A stretch of DNA of 19,389 bases from Boseongicola sp. SB0675_bin_26 (lineage in GTDB: Bacteria; Pseudomonadota; Alphaproteobacteria; Rhodobacterales; Rhodobacteraceae): contig VYCX01000315.1 of the NCBI GenBank assembly GCA_009843725.1, positions 1 to 19,389 of the forward strand, given 5' to 3'. The notes beneath the pieces were generated by a model. It saw nothing but the letters and a program-made list of their open reading frames with translations. It was not told the DNA's origin and searched no databases. This document shows positions 16,486-19,389 of the stretch, in pieces (positions within the stretch are counted from its first letter, which is position 1; each line of letters starts with the position of its first letter). The translations under genes were made by a program, and so were the position numbers.

Positions 16486-18510
16486 ATGACGAAACTTGCC
16501 GACTTGCGCAATTCCGTGAACGAGACGGCGCGCGTGGCGCGTGGCAACCTGTGGCTTCTCCTGGCCGTCGGCCTGTACCTGCTGATCCTGCTGTATGGAA
16601 CAGACGACATGGCGCTGCTCACGGGGGAGGATGTCGCCGCGCCGCTCATGGAGGTGACGGTTCCGGTCGAGCTGATGTTCGGGCTGGGACCCGTCCTGTT
16701 CGTGCTGCTGCACCTGAACCTGCTGGTCCGGCTGGACCGCCTGCATCACGTGTCGCGCCTCCATCGGGCGCGCCTCGAGGCGGAGGAGGATCCGGACGAG
16801 CGGGCAAGGCAGGCCGCCCTCCTGTTTCCGTTCGATTTCCTGCAGCTCCTCTTCTACGGGACGGGCCGGGAACCGGACGCGCGGGACCGTGATCCGGGCG
16901 CCGCCGCCGGGGTGCGCCCGCGGCCATCGGGATGGCGGGAGAGTCTCCGGGAATGGATGAGGAGGCAGGGCGAGGAGGGCAGGCACCTCTTCATGGTCTT
17001 CCTCGTCCTGGTGCCGGGGTTCCTGATTCCCCTGGCCCTGCTGATCGCGATCCAGGTGCGGTTCGTTCCCTACCAGTCCGAGGGGCTGACGCTTTTCCAG
17101 CAGGCGTGCGTGACGGCGGACCTCGTGATCCAGGTCGCGTTCGCCGTTCGGCTGGGCCTGGTGAGGCGGTCCGTCGACATGGTCCTGAACGGCAGGCGGC
17201 AGCAGCGGGTTGCATACGGGATCAAATTCCTGATTGCGTTCCTGTCCCTCGTGTCGTGCACGGTGTTCGTCTGGACGCTGGCGGTCGTGCCCGGCAGCCG
17301 GCTTGAAGGGTACAGGCCGTTTCCTGAGACGATGGGCTTGGCTTGGGCAGTGGCGTTCGGTGACTGGTGGGTGGGAGACGGGTGTTCGCGCACGATCCAC
17401 GGCTGGCCGTCGTTCATGAAGCGTTACCTGCATGTCGAGGACATGACGGTCGCGGCGGGCAGGCCGGACGGCGCGATCGTGGCGGCGTACCTGGAGAGGG
17501 GCGAGGATCCGGACTTGGCATGGCGGTTCGTCGACAGGCTCGACCTGGACGGGCGATCGTTCAGGTATGCACGGTTCGACGGGAGCGAGTTCCGGCGGGC
17601 AAGCTTCAGGGGCAGCGACCTGCGGTGCGCGCGTTTTGCGGGATCGCGGCTGGGCGGCGCGGACCTGGAGCGGGCGAAGGCGCAGGACGCGGAGTTCCGC
17701 CTTGCCGACCTGACGGGCGCGCGGCTGGAACACGGCGGCTTCGAGGGGGCGTCGTTCCGTCGGGCGCGCCTGGACGGGGCGGACGCGGCCCATGCGGCCT
17801 TCGCCGGAGCGGACCTTCGGGAGGCGAGCCTGCACGGGACCGGCCTGTCCGGAGCCACGTTCCGGGCGACGGACCTTCGCGACGCGGAGTTGCACGACGC
17901 CGACCTGGCAGATGCGAGCATTCTCGGATCGAACGCCAACCGGGCGGGCTTCGAAGACGCGCGCCTGGACGGCGCAACGGTGGAGGCCACGTCGTTCCGG
18001 GAGGCGAGGTTCCACGGCACGGACATGCAAGGGGTGAAGCTGGAGCTTGCCGACCTCACGGGATCGACTTGGGAGAGGCCGCAAGGGCGTGTGCGGATCC
18101 GCCAGGAGGCCGGACACGCAAGATGCGTCTGGACGGACGGGCGCGGGCCGTTCACGGGATGGAGCGCGCCCGGCCGCGCCTGCCGGGAGGAGCTGGAGCG
18201 GCGGCGCGTGAAAATAGCGTGCGGGAACGGGCGCCCGGGGCAGGCGAAGGGCGTTGAGCGCGTGCTGAAACCGGCGGAAGGCTGGCTTGACGTCGGGGGC
18301 ATTCTTGCCCTTCTCGAGACCGGCCCGGAAACGTGCGCCGCCGTTGACGCGGACATTCGCAGGGAGCTCTGCAGCGAGCTTGCATACTGGTTCAGGACAC
18401 AAAGTTTCGGGGATGCGGTCGAGGGCGGGGACTTCTGGCGGGAGGAGTATGCCGGAAGGGCGGCAAGCTGGGACGAGGTCGAGAAGAGCGGCGTGTGCGG
18501 CGACCCATGA
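16486..18510 (+). CDS. Membrane-anchored pentapeptide-repeat protein
   Basis: 674 aa. The N-terminal half is an integral membrane module with about five hydrophobic segments (near residues 21-38, 61-81, 167-191, 206-226 and 247-268) and a charged loop at 82-165. From about 351 to 528 it forms a long run of pentapeptide repeats of the A(D/N)Lxx type, for example YARFDGSEFRRASFRGSDLR and GADLREASLHGTGLSGATF, around 35 units, predicted to fold as a right-handed quadrilateral beta-helix. A non-repetitive C-terminal tail (530-674) follows, with several cysteines and no domain I recognise. The ATG has a clear AAGGAG. Pentapeptide proteins include DNA-mimic gyrase protectors (Qnr, MfpA), but those are soluble and dimeric, whereas this one is tied to the membrane, so a scaffold or signalling role is more likely. 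No operon partners are visible. Confidence 0.9.
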   Translation: MTKLADLRNSVNETARVARGNLWLLLAVGLYLLILLYGTDDMALLTGEDVAAPLMEVTVPVELMFGLGPVLFVLLHLNLLVRLDRLHHVSRLHRARLEAEEDPDERARQAALLFPFDFLQLLFYGTGREPDARDRDPGAAAGVRPRPSGWRESLREWMRRQGEEGRHLFMVFLVLVPGFLIPLALLIAIQVRFVPYQSEGLTLFQQACVTADLVIQVAFAVRLGLVRRSVDMVLNGRRQQRVAYGIKFLIAFLSLVSCTVFVWTLAVVPGSRLEGYRPFPETMGLAWAVAFGDWWVGDGCSRTIHGWPSFMKRYLHVEDMTVAAGRPDGAIVAAYLERGEDPDLAWRFVDRLDLDGRSFRYARFDGSEFRRASFRGSDLRCARFAGSRLGGADLERAKAQDAEFRLADLTGARLEHGGFEGASFRRARLDGADAAHAAFAGADLREASLHGTGLSGATFRATDLRDAELHDADLADASILGSNANRAGFEDARLDGATVEATSFREARFHGTDMQGVKLELADLTGSTWERPQGRVRIRQEAGHARCVWTDGRGPFTGWSAPGRACREELERRRVKIACGNGRPGQAKGVERVLKPAEGWLDVGGILALLETGPETCAAVDADIRRELCSELAYWFRTQSFGDAVEGGDFWREEYAGRAASWDEVEKSGVCGDP

Positions 18511-18723
18511 CTGCGGCTGCCCGAAGCATCCATGTCCCGAGTCAAGCCCAGATTCAGTCTTTTTGCGCGTTTCGTGAGACTCCGGATTCAGGACTTCCAC
18601 AGTTCTGTCCACATTCTGACGTCGTCCAGGCATGCCGAAGCCATCCGGTCGCAAGGGCGCGACCGACTTCCCTGATTCGTTTTGGACGTGGTGGATCGCC
18701 GCGAGACGCGACCCGTGCGGGCG
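18511..18723. other. Intergenic region past the pentapeptide-repeat gene
   Basis: I see no gene in these 213 bp and no convincing terminator. The stretch borders the transposase remnant and may be insertion-sequence debris, but neither terminal repeats nor a target duplication can be made out. Confidence 0.3.
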
Positions 18724-18924
18724 TCAGGCGGGGTCCGCCGCCCGGTCCTCCCACATGCGACGGTCGCGCAGCAGGGCGTTGGCCGTGACGACCGGTTTCC
18801 GCATGACTGCGGTCATGGCGACCTTGTGGCACTTCCACCTCTCCATGAACCGTCCGCAAATCTCCTTCATGTCCGGATTGAACGTGCGCGCCGACATCGC
18901 CGCCATGTAGGAGCGGTTCCTGGC
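18724..18924 (-). pseudogene. IS110-family transposase, C-terminal remnant
   Basis: About 67 codons ending in TGA match the extreme C-terminus of IS110/IS116/IS902-type transposases: RNRSYMAAMSARTFNPDMK, then KCHKVAMTAVMRKPVVTANALLRDRRMW, corresponding to the usual RxxLYMAAL..NP and K(V/I)AxxAxMRKLLxxxNAxLRD blocks. Upstream of this the frame stays open to 19149 but no longer resembles the family, so the catalytic RuvC-like DEDD domain and the conserved serine region are gone. It lies directly beside the start of the EamA gene on the opposite strand. The ends of the element cannot be defined, as expected because IS110 elements often lack terminal inverted repeats. The fragment is non-functional. 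Confidence 0.72.
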
Positions 18925-19100
18925 CGAGAATGACGGACACCTGCTCCGCTCCCGCGGAGGAATCTTCCGCCGCTGCTTCCTCGCCCGCAAGGATCCGGTG
19001 GCCCAGCCCCTGCAGTGAAGGCGCTCGTACGAAGACGCGGATTCGACGGGCGGATGCACGGCCTTGCCATTCGGCGCCATGACGGGCAGAGCGCAGGAGC

Positions 19101-19389
19101 ATGGAGCCTTGGGTTCTCTTTTCGGTGCTCGCGGCGGCGGCACAGACAATGCGCTTTGCTGTCCAGAAGGTCCTTGTCAGCGCGGCGCTCAGCCCCGCAG
19201 CGGCGACATGGGCGAGGTTTCTCTGGTCATGGCCCCTCGCAGTTGTGCTGGCATTCGCGTATGGCCGTGCAACCGGAGCCGATTTTCCTGAGTTCACGCC
19301 CACGTTCCTGATCTATGCGATTCTGGGTGGGGCATTCCAGATCCTGGCCACGGTCTGCACCGTCAGCCTTTTCTCGATGCGGGCTTTCG
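19101..19389 (+). CDS. EamA/DMT-family transporter (partial, runs off right edge)
   Basis: The first 96 codons of a drug/metabolite-transporter-family membrane protein are present. The start MEPWVLFSVLAAAAQTMRF, followed by QKVLVSAALSPAAATWARFLW, matches the typical first helix and loop of EamA proteins (AAxxQTxRxxxQKxL...GATxxRFLW). Three hydrophobic segments can be seen (about residues 4-22, 36-55 and 69-92). Full-length members have ten helices and about 290-300 aa in the inner membrane, so some two thirds lie beyond the window. The ATG at 19101 is the only candidate near this N-terminus, since an in-frame stop occurs at 19080-19082. Its purine tract (AGGAG) is only one base away from the ATG, so the RBS is poorly spaced. 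The substrate is unknown. Confidence 0.85.
   Translation, partial: MEPWVLFSVLAAAAQTMRFAVQKVLVSAALSPAAATWARFLWSWPLAVVLAFAYGRATGADFPEFTPTFLIYAILGGAFQILATVCTVSLFSMRAF

Noticed and set aside
16471..18654. A 727-codon open frame on the minus strand opposite the pentapeptide-repeat gene
   Set aside because: It is the mirror of a very GC-rich repetitive gene: Arg/Pro-rich with no family resemblance. The plus strand has the RBS, membrane helices and repeats.

Overview
The window is a high-GC chromosomal segment of an alphaproteobacterium, most likely Rhodobacterales or a close relative. Three things point there: an invasion-associated-locus-B family gene, an ImuA-type SOS gene behind a GTTC-N7-GTTC operator (the alphaproteobacterial LexA box), and the short PurS/PurQ-dependent form of PurL. 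There are no tRNA or rRNA genes and no CRISPR array. Thirteen genes are intact, one gene runs off the right edge, and there are two pseudogene remnants.

Region by region. (1) 67-4472, plus strand: a tight catabolic operon of a hydantoinase-B/oxoprolinase subunit, a FOXRED1/DadA-like FAD oxidoreductase, an HpcH/HpaI aldolase and an atypical SDR. The first three genes abut with no gap. The partner subunit HyuA is expected just left of the window. (2) 4624-9168, minus strand: an ACT-domain protein, a YdeI/OmpD-associated protein (4-bp overlap), purL and a Bcr/CflA-type MFS drug exporter whose GC content is visibly lower than its neighbours. (3) 9312-12107, minus: full-length DNA polymerase I with all three domains. 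A perfect-stem terminator at 12341-12363 separates it from the upstream VOC-family gene (12409-12882, minus). (4) 13346-13930, plus: secreted IalB-family protein, convergent with a solitary imuA homologue (13937-14554, minus) only 6 bp away. (5) 14757-16303, plus: a decayed NRPS adenylation domain fused to a GNAT acetyltransferase, truncated at the 5' end and frameshifted in a G run. (6) 16486-18510, plus: a large membrane-anchored pentapeptide-repeat protein. (7) 18511-19389: a C-terminal remnant of an IS110-family transposase (minus), then the start of an EamA/DMT transporter that leaves the window.

The left operon probably opens a cyclic amide or related compound and passes the product through an amine/amino-acid oxidation and a retro-aldol step; the substrate cannot be read from sequence. 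The middle is ordinary housekeeping (purine synthesis, DNA replication and repair). From about 14.5 kb rightward the region looks rearranged, with gene remnants and transposase debris. The most informative regulatory signal is in front of imuA: a LexA box filling the spacer of a -35/-10 pair whose predicted start point falls at the ATG, which suggests a leaderless, damage-inducible transcript.
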